Assembly (NCBI GenBank): GCA_009760885.1
Contig: CM019703.1
Coordinates: forward strand, 13,438,459-13,502,458
Direction: 5' to 3'
DNA: 64,000 nt
From: Achatina immaculata
Taxonomy: Eukaryota > Mollusca > Gastropoda > Stylommatophora > Achatinidae
Below are positions 9,880 to 22,985 of the stretch, piece by piece; position 1 is the first letter of the stretch, and each line of letters opens with the position of its first letter. Under the pieces are notes generated by a model, which did no database searches, was not told the origin of the DNA, and was given only the letters and a program-made list of their open reading frames with translations. The translations under genes and the position numbers were made by a program.

Positions 9880-10110
9880 ATGGTCTTCTTCTTCTTCTTC
9901 GTTCAAGTGCCGAGTCATGCTAAATCGGAAGCTGCGTCGCCAGGACGAGGTCCACAGCTATCTCCAGGTCCTCCCTCAGACCCAACCTCTGTGGCCTGGT
10001 CTGGCTTAGTAGGTCGGTCAACGATGGGCACGTTCGGAGCACATGCTCTGTGGTTTTGTGCCCCCCTCCCCCCTACCCACACTGTGTGGGTCAGTGTGAG
10101 AAATCTAGAG
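9880..10110 (-). mobile_element. LINE 3' fragment, CR1/Jockey-like, (GAA)n tail
   Basis: Minus-strand pieces match a C-terminal LINE domain in broken frames, ending FSMTRHLN and a (GAA)n tail (CTT at 9889-9900). Call rests on layout and weak protein resemblance. Confidence 0.4.
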
Positions 10111-10958
10111 TCGGTGTAGGTGGCTCAGTAGTCTGAGTGGCCCGTTCTTAAACGGAACCGGATGGTCTGTTGGCGTCTCTGTAGCTGATGGATTGGGTCG
10201 GGATTAGGAGCACTGTCTGTATTCAGCCTCTTTGCCCGCTGCTGTCTGTATATGTGTGTGTATGTGTTTTTGTTGTTGTTATGGTCTTAGTCTCTTTGTA
10301 AGTGTCTTGATGGCTGTGTTGTTCCATTTACCACTGACTGGAAGGGCTTTATTTTAGTAACGAAATATATTGGCGTGCAATCACACCAGCGCAGGGAACC
10401 CCCAACTAACTTTTCCTTACCAGAGCTTTACTTCACCGACCCTGTCAGTGCTCGTATACTGAGCTGTAAATGAGCACCTTCTGTTCCGCTTGTAACTGAC
10501 ACCTGCTGTGCATCTAAAACCTCACCGTTTCGTTATGACGCATTACACCTTATTATATCTTCCTAATTTTTCCGCTCTCCTTTGGTCGTTAATTTTCCAC
10601 ACTAAAACTCCGCGGTTTGAAGGTACGTTAATTTTTAGCACTAAAACTCCCAAGTTTTGACGTACCGTATCCAACGCTGCGCTTAGCAACGCATCTGACT
10701 TCCGGTCGTGTGGCAGACACACCAATTTCTTCCTGTTTTGTTTTTTTTTTTCAGTTTTTTTTTCTGATGAAGTCTTCTAGGTCTAAATGATGCTTTCCTT
10801 CTCTTGGATTAAAAAGAAACAATTTATTTATCTATTTATTCTATTACGCATAAACATGTACCTACTACTACAGAAGTGTTTGACCAACTAGGCTAGTCCA
10901 ACATCAGTTAAAATTTAAGCAGAAAAAAAAATTAAAAAGATAAGACATAAAATCTTTT
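10111..10958. other. Intron, no assignable feature
   Basis: Mixed sequence with TG-rich and T-rich runs (10250-10280, 10738-10765). Two near-copies of an ACTAAAACTCC motif 36-40 bp apart at about 10605 and 10640 are the only structure. Confidence 0.5.
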
Positions 10959-10959
10959 A

Positions 10960-11165
10960 AAAAAAGGTAAAATTCCCGTGTCCATGTCATTAAGACAAAC
11001 AGTGGACACGGTGTTAGGCCCGTATTTTCCATGGCCTTCGACACATGAAAGTGAGATGTTGTTAGAATCACGCCTGGACAGATTTATCTTTCCAGATTTA
11101 TCTGTTACCCATTTTTTAGAAGCTGGGAAGACCCCGGGAACTTTGAAAAAAAAAAGGATAAGACA
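10960..11165 (-). mobile_element. tRNA-derived SINE fragment
   Basis: Family landmarks GGTAAAATTCCCGTGTCCAT, TTTTCCATGGCCTTCGACAC and ATCACGCCTGGAC, then a TTACCCATTTTTTAGAAGCT region as in the 22175 copy. The tRNA-like head is missing. Confidence 0.7.
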
Positions 11166-11895
11166 TAAATAGTTAAAATATTTTGGTCACCTCAAGAGCA
11201 GCATATGGGGTGATGAAAACCACACTCGAGGGGAAAAGTTCAAAGGAAAAAAAAAGAACAGGATGAAATTGATGTAGATGGGATAAAAGAAAAAAAAAAG
11301 AGATGGGACTAGATTCATCTCGACTGAGTGCACCGTGAAAACAAGGGACAGAGCAAGTTTGGGGGGTAAACATTGCCCGCCAGTCTTTGGAGGGTAGACC
11401 GCACAGGATGATTTCCATGACGAAAACAAATTATGACAGCCTTGCTTGGCCATTTGCGAAACTTTTGGGCGATAAAACTTGATCGGAAAAGTTCTTTTCC
11501 CGGGAAATAAACACCGCGTGCACGTGCAGGCGCCCACATCAAGATCTGTTCTCGATATTATTAACACAGCTTCATTTCCCCATATCTTACCATTTGCCCA
11601 GTGTCGAACTCCGGTGAATCGGAATAACACAGTCAGTAGAAATGTGCCAGTTATAGAAGAATCAAAATGGGGCATTTTGAAAACTAGAGGACTGACAGTC
11701 CGTAGCAATTCTGAGCAAAGTTGGTTTGGGTGGGGGGGGGGGGGGTAGGAAGGGGGGGGGGTGGGGTTCAAGAGTGCGACAGTCGAAATGAAGGAGTAGG
11801 AGTCCAAGGTTTGACGTGCCGACTCCACAACCTGTACTTAGGGACCATACTGAGTTTAGTAGATATATGGCGGAGACTGAGTTTATTCTAAAGTG
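11166..11895. other. Intron with poly-purine and poly-G runs
   Basis: Low-complexity A-rich and G-rich stretches (G-runs at 11730-11765, potential G-quadruplex formers). Long minus-strand frames here show no domain and are probably chance. Confidence 0.5.
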
Positions 11896-11899
11896 ACTG

Positions 11900-14800
11900 G
11901 CACATTACACGCAGGGCTCTTTGATACATTACACACAGAGCTCTTTGATACATTACACACGGAGCTCTTTGATACATTACACACAGAGCTCTTTGATACA
12001 TTACACACAGAGCTCTTTGATACATTACACACGGAGCTCTTTGATACAGTACATGCGGAGCTCTTTGATACATTACACACGGAGCTCTTTGATACATTAC
12101 ACACAGAGCTCTTTGATACATTACACACGGAGCTCTTTGATACATTACACTCAGGGCTCTTTGATACACTACACACAGAGCTCTTTGATACATTACATAC
12201 GGAGCTTTTTGATACATTACACACAGAGCTCTTTGATACATTACACACAGGGCTCTTTGATACATTACACACAGAGCTCTTTGATACATTACACACAGAG
12301 CTCTTTGATACATTACACACGGAGCTCTTTGATACAGTACATGCGGAGCTCTTTGATACATTACACACGGAGCTCTTTGATACATTACACGCAGGGCTCT
12401 TTGATACATTACACATAGAGCTCTTTGATACATTACACACGGAGCTCTTTGATACATTACACTCAGGGCTCTTTGATACACTACACACAGAGCTCTTTGA
12501 TACATTACATACGGAGCTTTTTGATACATTACACACAGAGCTCTTTGATACATTACACACAGGGCTCTTTGATACATTACACACAGAGCTCTTTGATACA
12601 TTACACACAGGGCTCTTTGATACATTACACGCAGGACTCTTTGATACATTACACGCGGAGCTCTTTGGTACATTACACACGGAGCTCTTTGATACATTAC
12701 ACTCGGAACTCTTTGATACATCACACACGGAGCTCTTTGATACATTACACGCGGAGCTCTTTGATACATTACACACAGGGCTCTTTGATACATTACACAC
12801 AGAGCTCTTTGATACATTACACACGGAGCTCTTTGATACATTACACTCGGAACTCTTTGTTACATTACACACAGAGCTCTTTGATACATTACATGCGGAG
12901 CTCTTTTATACATTACACACAGAGTTCTTTGATACATCACACACAGAGCTCTTTGATACTGAGCTCTTTGATACATTACACACAGAGCTCTTTGATATAT
13001 TACACACAGACATTTTTGACACATTACACATTGGGCTTTTCGATACATCACACACAGGGCTCTTTGATACTTAATACACAGACCTCATTCATACATTACA
13101 CACGGAGCTCTTTCTTACATTACACGCAGGGCTCTTTGATACATTACACACAGAGCTCTTTGATACATTACACTCGGAACTCTTTGATACATTACACTCG
13201 GAACTCTTTGTTACATTACACGCGGAGCTCTTTGATACATTACACGCAGGGCTCTTTGATACGTTACACACGGAGCTCTTTGATACATTACACGCGGAGC
13301 TCTTTGATACATTACACACAGAGCTCTTTGATACATTACACACGGAGCTCTTTGATACATTACACACAGAGCTCTTTGATACATTACACACAGAGCTCTT
13401 TGATACATTACACACGGAGCTCTTTGATACAGTACATGCGGAGCTCTTTGATACATTACACACGGAGCTCTTTGATACATTACACACAGAGCTCTTTGAT
13501 ACATTACACACGGAGCTCTTTGATACATTACACTCAGGGCTCTTTGATACACTACACACAGAGCTCTTTGATACATTACATACGGAGCTTTTTGATACAT
13601 TACACACAGAGCTCTTTGATACATTACACACAGGGCTCTTTGATACATTACACACAGAGCTCTTTGATACATTACACACAGAGCTCTTTGATACATTACA
13701 CACGGAGCTCTTTGATACAGTACATGCGGAGCTCTTTGATACATTACACACGGAGCTCTTTGATACATTACACGCAGGGCTCTTTGATACATTACACATA
13801 GAGCTCTTTGATACATTACACACGGAGCTCTTTGATACATTACACTCAGGGCTCTTTGATACACTACACACAGAGCTCTTTGATACATTACATACGGAGC
13901 TTTTTGATACATTACACACAGAGCTCTTTGATACATTACACACAGGGCTCTTTGATACATTACACAGAGCTCTTTGATACATTACACACAGGGCTCTTTG
14001 ATACATTACACGCAGGACTCTTTGATACATTACACGCGGAGCTCTTTGGTACATTACACACGGAGCTCTTTGATACATTACACTCGGAACTCTTTGATAC
14101 ATCACACACGGAGCTCTTTGATACATTACACGCGGAGCTCTTTGATACATTACACACAGGGCTCTTTGATACATTACACACAGAGCTCTTTGATACATTA
14201 CACACGGAGCTCTTTGATACATTACACTCGGAACTCTTTGTTACATTACACACAGAGCTCTTTGATACATTACATGCGGAGCTCTTTTATACATTACACA
14301 CAGAGTTCTTTGATACATCACACACAGAGCTCTTTGATACTGAGCTCTTTGATACATTACACACAGAGCTCTTTGATATATTACACACAGACATTTTTGA
14401 CACATTACACATTGGGCTTTTCGATACATCACACACAGGGCTCTTTGATACTTAATACACAGACCTCATTCATACATTACACACGGAGCTCTTTCTTACA
14501 TTACACGCAGGGCTCTTTGATACATTACACACAGAGCTCTTTGATACATTACACTCGGAACTCTTTGATACATTACACTCGGAACTCTTTGTTACATTAC
14601 ACGCGGAGCTCTTTGATACATTACACGCAGGGCTCTTTGATACGTTACACACGGAGCTCTTTGATACATTACACGCGGAGCTCTTTGATACATTACACAC
14701 GGAGCTCTTTGATACATTACACACGGAGCTCTTTGATCCATTACACGCAGGGCTCTTTGAGACATTACACACAGGGCTCTTTGATACATTACACACGGAG

Positions 14801-16515
14801 CTCTTTGATACATTACACTCGGAACTCTTTGATATATTACACACGGAGCTCTTTGATACATTACACGCAGGGCTCTTTGATACATTACACGCAGGGCTCT
14901 TTGATACATTACACGCGGAGCTCTTTGTTACATTACACACGGAGCTCTTTGATACATTACACTCGGAACTCTTTGATACATTACACACGGAGCATTTTGA
15001 TACATTACACACGGAGCTCTTTGATACATTACACTCGGAACTCTTTGATACATTACACACAGAGCTCTTTGATACATTACACGCGGAGCTCTTTTATACA
15101 TTGCACACAGAGTTCTTTGATACATCACACACAGAGCTCTTTGATACTGAGCTCTTTGATACATTACACACAGAGCTCTTTGATATATTACACACGGAGC
15201 ATTTTGATACATTACACACAGGGCTCTTTGATACATTACACACAGGGCTCTTTGATACTTAATACACAGACCTCATTCATACATTACACACGGAGCTCTT
15301 TCTTACATTACACGCAGGGCTCTTTGATGCATTACACACAGAGCTCTTTGATACATTACACTCGGAACTCTTTGATACATTACACTCGGAACTCTTTGAT
15401 ACATTACTCTCGGAACTCTTTGATACATTACACGCGGAGCTCTTTGATACATTACACGCGGAGCTATTTGATACATTACACGCAGGGCTCTTTTATACAT
15501 TACACACAGAGCTCTTTGATACACACTTTGATATACCGTGTGTAAACACGGAGCTCTTTGATACATTACACGCAGGGCTCTTTGATACATTACACACAGA
15601 GCTCTTTGATACATTACACGCGGAGCTCTTTTATACATTAAACACAGAGTTCTTTGATACATCACACACAGAGCTCTTTGATACTGAGCTCTTTGATACA
15701 TTACACACAGAGCTCTTTGATATATTACACACAGACAATTTTGACACATTACACATTGGGCTTTTCGATACATCACACACAGGGCTCTTTGATACTTAAT
15801 ACACAGACCTCATTCATACATTACACACGGAGCTCTTTCTTACATTACACGCAGGGCTCTTTGATGCATTACACACAGAGCTCTTTGATACATTACACTC
15901 GGAACTCTTTGATACATTACACTCGGAACTCTTTGATACATTACTCTCGGAACTCTTTGATACATTACACGCGGAGCTCTTTGATACATTACACGCGGAG
16001 CTATTTGATACATTACACGCAGGGCTCTTTTATACATTACACACAGAGCTCTTTGATACACACTTTGATATACCGTGTGTAAACACGGAGCTCTTTGATA
16101 CATTACACGCAGGGCTCTTTGATACATTACACACAGAGCTCTTTGATACATTACACGCGGAGCTCTTTTATACATTAAACACAGAGTTCTTTGATACATC
16201 ACACACAGAGCTCTTTGATACTGAGCTCTTTGATACATTACACACAGAGCTCTGTGATATATTACACACAGACATTTTTGACATATTACACATTGGGCTT
16301 TTCGATACATCACACACAGGGCTCTTTGATACTTAATACACAGACCTCATTCATACATTACACACGGAGCTCTTTCTTACATTACACGCAGGGCTCTTTT
16401 TATACATTACATACAGAGCTCTTTGATAAATTACACAATAAGTTCTTTGATATACTTGTATTACACACAAGGCTCTTTGACGTACTACAGGCTTCTTTTT
16501 ATACGTTACATACAG
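11900..16515. repeat. 24-bp satellite array with higher-order structure
   Basis: About 190 copies of a 24-base unit, GAGCTCTTTGATACATTACA plus CACN. Most copies carry GAGCTC. Variant order repeats at larger scale: the rare junction GATACTGAGCTC sits at 12955, 14336, 15143, 15680 and 16217, so spacings are 1381, 807, 537 and 537. Within each block the same series of variants follows, including GACATTTTTGACAC and TTGGGCTTTTCG. Frames up to 523 codons arise on both strands only because 24 is divisible by three and the unit lacks stops. Confidence 0.97.
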
Positions 16516-16541
16516 GACCCTTAAATGGCTGATGCGTTTTA

Positions 16542-16542
<1 letters not shown>

Positions 16543-16581
<39 letters not shown>

Positions 16582-17037
16582 CCTTAAGTGCCCAGGGCAC
16601 ATGGGGCTTCCGCAAGGGTTTTCCACAAATGCCTGTCTTTCGCCTTTTTTTCTGCTCTTGCCCAGGTGAGCCCTCTATTGCTCAACATCCTTTCTGTTGT
16701 TCTTCTCCATGTCTCTTTTGGTCTACCCTTACTTCTGCTCCCCTGTGGTGTCCATCTTAGTGCTATTTTTGGTAGTGAGTTGTCAGTCATTCGGAGCACA
16801 TGTCCCAACCATCGCCAGCGTCTTTCCTCAATAATTGTTGTCAGTGGTTTCATCTGCATTTCTGCCAATAAGATGTTATTTCTTATGGTGTTTGGCCAAA
16901 ATATTTTTTTAATTCTACGTAAACATTTAGTCTGGAAAGAATTCAACTTGTTTTCTATGGTTTTGGTGATTTTCCAGCATTCACTTCCATAGAGTAGTAC
17001 ACTTAGAACATTACTCTTAAATATCCTGATTTTCATA
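16543..17037 (-). mobile_element. LINE 3' end with (GA)n tail, best-preserved copy
   Basis: Minus-strand frame of 150 codons: SVLLYGSECW (end of the reverse transcriptase), KLNSFQTKCLRRI, RRWRWLGHVLRM, ALRWTPQGSRSKGRPKETWR and HLWKTLAEAPCALGT, then stop, TTCA and a (GA)n tail (CT at 16543-16577). This is the canonical C-terminal end of RTE-like LINE proteins. It is 5' truncated and lacks the catalytic Asp residues, so not autonomous. Confidence 0.9.
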
Positions 17038-17039
17038 TT

Positions 17040-17043
17040 TATG

Positions 17044-17082
<39 letters not shown>
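17040..17082. repeat. (TA)n microsatellite
   Basis: A (TA)n run of about 36 bases lies between the LINE and the SINE. Confidence 0.95.
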
Positions 17083-17084
17083 AT

Positions 17085-17340
17085 ATAGTTAAGGTAAAAA
17101 AGGTAAAGGTAATCCTGTCATGCCTTAGAGGCACATAGGGATATGGTGTTAGTGCCCATATTTTCCTTGACCTGTCAGCACACTAGAGGGTGATATGGTC
17201 AGTATCACGCCTGGCCGCTTTTCCATCCCCAACTCCAGAAGAAGTGGGGTACCCATTTCTATAGCTGGGCGACTGGGGTGCCTCCGGCCGGATTCGAACC
17301 CTCGACCTTCGCCATGAGAGACCAGTGTACTAACCACTTA
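17085..17340 (-). mobile_element. tRNA-derived SINE, full head and body
   Basis: On the minus strand the head has an A-box-like TAAGTGGTTAGTACACTGG and a perfect B-box GGTTCGAATCC, then the shared body and end GGTAAAATT-type tail. It is the clearest evidence that the family is tRNA-derived. The head is abutted by (TA)n at 17340-17395. Confidence 0.85.
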
Positions 17341-17349
17341 ATATATATA

Positions 17350-17396
<47 letters not shown>
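17340..17396. repeat. (TA)n microsatellite
   Basis: An interrupted (TA)n run of about 55 bases. Confidence 0.95.
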
Positions 17397-17399
<3 letters not shown>

Positions 17400-19310
17400 A
17401 CTTCTTCTATAAAACTTCTGTACACATGCACCGTTAAAGCGATAAAGTATTTTGAAAAAAAAATTAACAGTGGGGCTTGCTTGGATTATCATTAGTTAAG
17501 AATATATTTGACTTGTCAATGCTGCCCGTAAGAAGTATAACGTATATCGAAGAAACAACTGATCCTGCTTTTTTTTTTTCGGTACCTAAAGTGTTGCTAA
17601 AAAACAAAAAAACAGCAAGGGGATAAAAGGGTAAAGATAGAAAACCACTATTTATTGACAGAATATTGTGTGAGGACAATTTCCAATCTTCATAGCCTCG
17701 AAATCACTGTCGGAATAACAGATTTGTGAGTGTTGGCTGGAAATGACTAATTAATTTCTCTTGTTATCCACAGGCTACAGCATGGGGGCCGAGTCACCTC
17801 TTATTCAGCCCAAATTCCCCAGCTTTTTTTTTTCCCGTGGGGACATCTCATCATAGGTCAAACAAAACCACCATGTCACAAATATCGCGGTATGAAGTGT
17901 CCAATAATTGCAGGAAATCGGTACCTTGAGGACTCATTCATGGCCGCAGTGGGTCCTGATATTTGCCGTGGTTTCATTCTTTCCCCTCTCTAATCATCAC
18001 AGCAAGTCGCGGCCCCAGGTGTCTGTGCAGTGATAACATATCACTGCATGATTCCATTTTATCATGTAATGAGACGCATTGATGATGTCGCCATAGGAGT
18101 ACATCATCCCATTTTGATATAGACTTTTTTGGCCATAATTTTTTCTCCGGTAGATACGAGGCCTTACATTAAGCTTTTCAGTGATTTTGATTGTTTGTTT
18201 TTCTAGATTAAATTTAGTACATATCATCGTAAGTATGCCTGAAGTATCAGTACCGCATGAAGGCAACAGAAAGATTATAGATGCAAGAAAATGGCTCAAA
18301 AGAAGACACACGTCCAAGGTCTTAAAGATGGGCACTACTGCACTTTGTTACGCACCATCTTTCTTTGTTTTTGTTTTTGTTTTTGCATAAAATCATCAGT
18401 GTGTTATAATGACCACGCTATTCTTCAAGACATGACCTGGAAGGATAAGACAACATGAAATCGGAATAGCAGCTTTTTTAAAAATTTGTTCTTCATGCCA
18501 TGGGAAACCTTTCTGGTGCTTTTTTTTCTCCTTCTTTAGACATCGTTCCTCGTAGCATAAACCCTGACCTTACGTTCTGACAGACAGACCACATTAATTT
18601 ATAAAATGAGATATTGGTTTTGTCTTTGGTTTGTGGTATTTTACGCAGTTGGTCATAGTAGATCTTCAGCATGCTCTATCCTTTGCCGTGTTGTAAACCT
18701 TGATAAGCTTTGTTATTTTGTATACTTTCTCCATGTTTTCAAGCCTTTAATCGTCGACCTCTAGCAGCTCAGTTGTTCATTGCAGGACGATTTCTCAGTG
18801 GCTGACGTTGTTTGTACCAAAATGTATAAACTGGGGGGGGGGGGGGGAGTAGGAACAGGTTTATTACTTAACGGGCACACAGTTGTGACGTTTCGGCGTG
18901 AGCCTTAATCATACATACAAAAACACACAGGAGTAAGAAATAGAACACAGCCACAGATTCATACAAGTCACAGCTTCTTACAAGTCACAGCTGAGTGCTC
19001 AATTCGTTTTATATTATTCCAATTTTTTCCATTCCTAAGAGATTAAATTAATCAAATTAATGATTAAACAAGTAAATGAGAGAGATTGAAAGAAAAAGGC
19101 ACAGAGAGAGAGAGAGAGAAAGATAGAATAAAAAGGAGAGATAGAGAGGAGAAATGATAGAGAAAGAGGGAGAGAATGAAAGAGAGAGAGATAAAGAAAG
19201 ATAGATAAGAGAAATAGAGAGAACTTTATTTTAAAAAACCAAAGAATTGTCATTTAGGCCCGCCTGATATTCTACTCCTCATCTCTCAACTGCCATTCTA
19301 ACGGGCTTTT
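17397..19310. other. Intron, no assignable gene
   Basis: AT-rich unique-looking sequence. A poly-G run at 18832-18847 precedes GTTGTGACGTTTCGGCGTGAG. GA-rich low complexity spans 19075-19225. No coding signal that I trust. Confidence 0.5.
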
Positions 19311-19314
19311 AGTG

Positions 19315-19535
19315 TAATACTAGTTGCATGTCCTTTGCGGAACTTTGCCTCCCTAACAGCTCTCCTGCTGTCCTCTCGGTTGTAAGCAAGATGCCCTGCT
19401 GCTGATGCATCCATTCGCAGATCATCAACGATGTCTTGCAACCATCTTCGCCTTGGTCTTCCTCTCTTTCTTTTTTTTCCATTATGTAGCCTTCCAAGAC
19501 GGTCTTCTCTAGATTATCATGACGTTTTAAGCATA
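19315..19535 (-). mobile_element. LINE 3' end, family 2
   Basis: Minus-strand frame MEGYIMEKKEREED, then QGEDGC, then NREDSR..LLGRQ matches the end of family 2 (compare 31815). Flanked on the right by AT-rich DNA. Confidence 0.7.
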
Positions 19536-19539
19536 AATA

Positions 19540-19640
19540 ACACCAACATATATGAAACGAACAACTTATACGTATAATCTTTCAACATTACACACACATT
19601 ATATATGTATATAAAGCGCCTGTTTAAGTGCCTGCGTGAA

Positions 19641-19681
<41 letters not shown>

Positions 19682-20450
19682 AGATTGCAGAAATATTTGT
19701 ATTTACTCACAACTTATGTTATTAGTCCGATAAAAAATATATAGTATTACCAGAAAAAAAATTAAATTTTTATCTGAATTCTTTTCTAGCAGACTGTTTA
19801 CAATTCTTCCTGGCATTTGATATTTTAAACATAACTGCCCACAATCTTTGAAAAAAAAAAGCTTGTTACTTTGACATCTCTTTTAGTTTCTTGTATAAAC
19901 AGTGGTACCTATTAAAAACACAGGTGAGATAACGCAGGGAAAAAAATCCAGTGCCTGCCACGTGGGCTAAGATACATAGCAGAAATAAGCGGGAGAGAAT
20001 TCGTTTGGCAAGAGCATTAACTCGAATGTAAAGGGAGAAAACCAGACCGGATGTTGGTGTTTATTGGTTACTTCCAAGCCGTTGAAGCTTGTTTATTTTC
20101 ACGTAATAACTGGCATATGTTTGCAAAGTTTGGGCTAGTTTTCCTACACATCTACCTTTCACCATTGCGCAAGCTCTACTGCTAGCACTAAGCTTGAGCC
20201 AGCCATTATCTATGTAGAATTACGCGTCCGTCCCCCCCAACCAAATGAGACGTATTTTAATTTTGTTGAGCAAAGCTAAATTTACGCGTCTTAAAACCGA
20301 TTTCTAAGATTTATCAAAAACAAAGCCCAAGCTTTGCATTCATTTTATGACTGTGCTGTGATAATACAGGTAGAGAGAGTGTCTGGTTATTTTACACAAA
20401 AAAAAGAGAGAGAGAGATTGACAGAGATAGGAAAGGTGAGACGCGGATAT
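19540..20450. other. Intron with short TG/GA microsatellite
   Basis: (TG)n then (GA)n at about 19640-19681. Otherwise nothing recognised. Confidence 0.5.
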
Positions 20451-20454
20451 GACA

Positions 20455-20585
20455 TTAACAGAAGATGATAAAAAAAAGTGACAGCAGCAATATAATATTT
20501 CAGCAAAACGCGTTTGTCAAGGACAAAAGAGAAGACTAAAGAGATAACACACGAAGGAAAGGCTTGTCTGAAAGAGACCCGCCTA
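20455..20585. repeat. Foldback-family arm fragment
   Basis: GACAGCAGCAATATAATATT, TCAGCAAAACGCGTTTGTCA, AAGGACAAAAGA: the decayed ATATTTC(AG).. TTTxTCAAGGA core of the foldback arm. Confidence 0.45.
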
Positions 20586-20734
20586 ATGTGAAGGTAGAGC
20601 GCGAAATAGCTTTATGATAAAATCCTTTTACCTGTAGCCTGCCAGGAAACAGGTCATCTCGCTGACGCCAAGGCTGGCGAAACAGTCGATCGGTATCCTA
20701 CCACATTTCCCCGAGGTTTCCTGTGGGCAGATTT

Positions 20735-21545
20735 TGTTGGAGGTTATGAAATACCAGAGATTAGATACGCCCATGACACAGCATTATTTCCCACAACACA
20801 GAAAGGAATGGAAAAAAACTAATTATGTCAGTCCGTAAGAACAGTGAAGAGTAAAACCTCTATTTTAATGCGAATAAAACTAAATTGATGAAAACTGACA
20901 AAGCAAATAAAGCAGCCGCAATATGTATCAATTAGGACAAATTGGAAGAAGTGGAGAGCTTTGAATATCTTGGATCACTACTAACTAATAATAGAGATAC
21001 AGTGAGGGAAAATAAAAGGAGGATATCTATCGCTCTTTAAAAAATAAAACAACTAAAGAAGCTGTGGAGAGGAGCAGACAGAAGCACAAAAATACGATCT
21101 TGAAAGGCATACATCTTTCCCATCACAAGATATGGCTGTGAGACCTGGACACTTAACAAAACAGCTGAGAAACACATAAATGCCTTTGAATGTAAATGCT
21201 ACAAAAGAATTCTTCAAGTATCATGGACACACAAAAGAATAAATATATGCATACAACAATAACTTAATATTGAAGAAGGTTGGCTAGTAAAGAGGATTAA
21301 AGAGAGAAAACTTAAATATTTTGGACACATTAAACGTCATGATAATTTAGAGAAGACCGTCTTGGAAGGGTACATAATGGGAAAAAGAACGAAAGTAGGA
21401 CCAAGGCGAAGATGGCTGCAAGACACCGTTGATAATCTGCAAAAGGATGCATCAGCAGCAGGGCATCTTGCTTACAACCGAGAAGCCTACAGGAGAGCTA
21501 TTAGGGAGGCAAAGTTCCGCAAGGGACATGGAAACGGCTGATTGA
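20735..21545 (+). mobile_element. LINE fragment, family 2 (decayed)
   Basis: Frames show EIRYA.DTALF (the Y/FADD box, with Asp-to-His decay), a KLEEVESFEYLG segment, LNKTAEKHINAFECKCY, LKYFGHIKRHDN and HLAYNREAYR, the order expected for a LINE reverse transcriptase C-terminal half. Several stops and frameshifts make it a pseudogene. Confidence 0.85.
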
Positions 21546-21614
21546 CTGACTGCGCTTTGTTTAGCACCGAAAGAGGGATTTTTAAAATGATAAAAGACTG
21601 GGAGGGATGGTTAC

Positions 21615-22168
21615 TGAAAGAAAAGTCACTTTCTAATAATGGTCTCCAGAAAACATAAAAAAAGTCACTTTCTAATAGTGGTCTCCAGAAAACATTAAAA
21701 AAGTCACTTTCTAATAGTGGTTTCCAGAAAACATTAAAAAAGTCACTTTCTAATAGTGGTCTCCAGAAAACATTAAAAAAGTCACTTTCTAATAGTGGTC
21801 TCCAGAAAACATAAAAAAAGTCACTTTCTAATAGTGGTCTCCAGAAAACATTAAAAAAGTCACTTTCTAATAATGGTTTCCAGAAAACATAAAAAAAGTC
21901 ACTTTCTAATAGTGGTCTCCAGAAAACATAAAAAAAGTCACTTTCTAATAGTGGTCTCCAGAAAACATAAAAAAAGTCACTTTCTAATAGTGGTCTCCAG
22001 AAAACATAAAAAAAGTCACTTTCTAATAGTGGTCTCCAGAAAACATAAAAAAAGTCACTTTCTAATAGTGGTTTCCAGAAAACATAAAAAAGTCACTTTC
22101 TAATAGTGGTCTCCAGAAAACATAAAAAAGTCACTTTCTAATAGTGGTCTCCAGAAAACATAAAAAAT
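21615..22168. repeat. 39-bp minisatellite
   Basis: About 14 copies of a unit containing GTCACTTTCTAATAGTGGTC and CCAGAAAACAT plus an A-run of 5-8. Variation is mainly in the A-run and in TCTCC/TTTCC. Confidence 0.95.
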
Positions 22169-22174
22169 TATATA

Positions 22175-22445
22175 TTTTTAAAAAATCCTGTTACCATGCC
22201 ATTAAGACATTGGGGATGCCGTATTAGGCAGTTTCAAGACCTTCTACACATGAAAGTGTGATGTGGTTAGTATCTTGCTTTGCTGCATTTACCTTCCCAG
22301 GTTTCCCTGTTACCCATTTTTGGAAGCTGGGTGGACCCAGGGCCTTTTTTTTGCGTGGTGATATCAGACAAAAAAAAAAAAAAAAAGATCCCACCGCTGG
22401 GACTTGAACCCAGTACCACTGGATTAGTAGACCCGCGATATAAAT
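22175..22445 (-). mobile_element. tRNA-derived SINE
   Basis: Shared body on the minus strand, with a B-box-like GGGTTCAAGTCCC at about 22402-22414 (complement). A poly-A interruption lies at 22372-22387. Confidence 0.75.
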
Positions 22446-22689
22446 GAGACACGGAATCTAAAATGTTTTCTTCTCTCGTAAATATGAAAAAAAACCCGTT
22501 TTATTTATTTTTTTTTTGTTTACTGACATATTTATTTATTTGTTTGGTTTAAAATGAAGCACAATTTGCTTTTCTTATTTTCAGTTTCATTGCTCTTTCT
22601 GCTCCAAAATTTTCATTGTCCCATAATCACTAGTCCGTTCATTGTCTTTCTCCAAGTCGCTATAACAATTGTAACATCGTTAACTCTTT

Positions 22690-22985
22690 TGGTACCGACA
22701 GGACAGTGCTACACATAACCACATGGTCGTGGAGTCTGCTAAAGAAATATTGCACACTCCCTGCATTTTAGATGTACACCGGGACTCAAAAATCTTCTGT
22801 GAAAAGGGGCAAGGGTGAGCGGTGCTGGATGGTTCGCAATTGTTAAAACTGGAGTTTGAACATCTCCCCCCTGGAGGCCTTATTCTATCGCCCGAAAATC
22901 TTACCCTGGGGTGGAGTTGGGGAGAGGGGGTGTACTTCTCTGATGATCTGAAGAGTTGTGTTGTTGTTTCACGCAAGAGGTAAAT
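22690..22985 (+). repeat. Dispersed repeat R1 (partial)
   Basis: CATGGTCGTGGAGTCTGCTA, AAGAAATATTGCACACTCCC and ACACCGGGACTCAAAA match R1. The right part diverges. Confidence 0.65.

Noticed and set aside
11187..11828. 213-codon minus-strand frame
   Set aside because: Runs through G-, A- and T-homopolymers, with no recognisable domain; overlaps frames on the other strand.
11883..16532. Frames of 200-520 codons on both strands encoding 8-residue repeats
   Set aside because: A 24-bp stop-free unit opens several frames at once; there is no start, splice or composition evidence for a protein.
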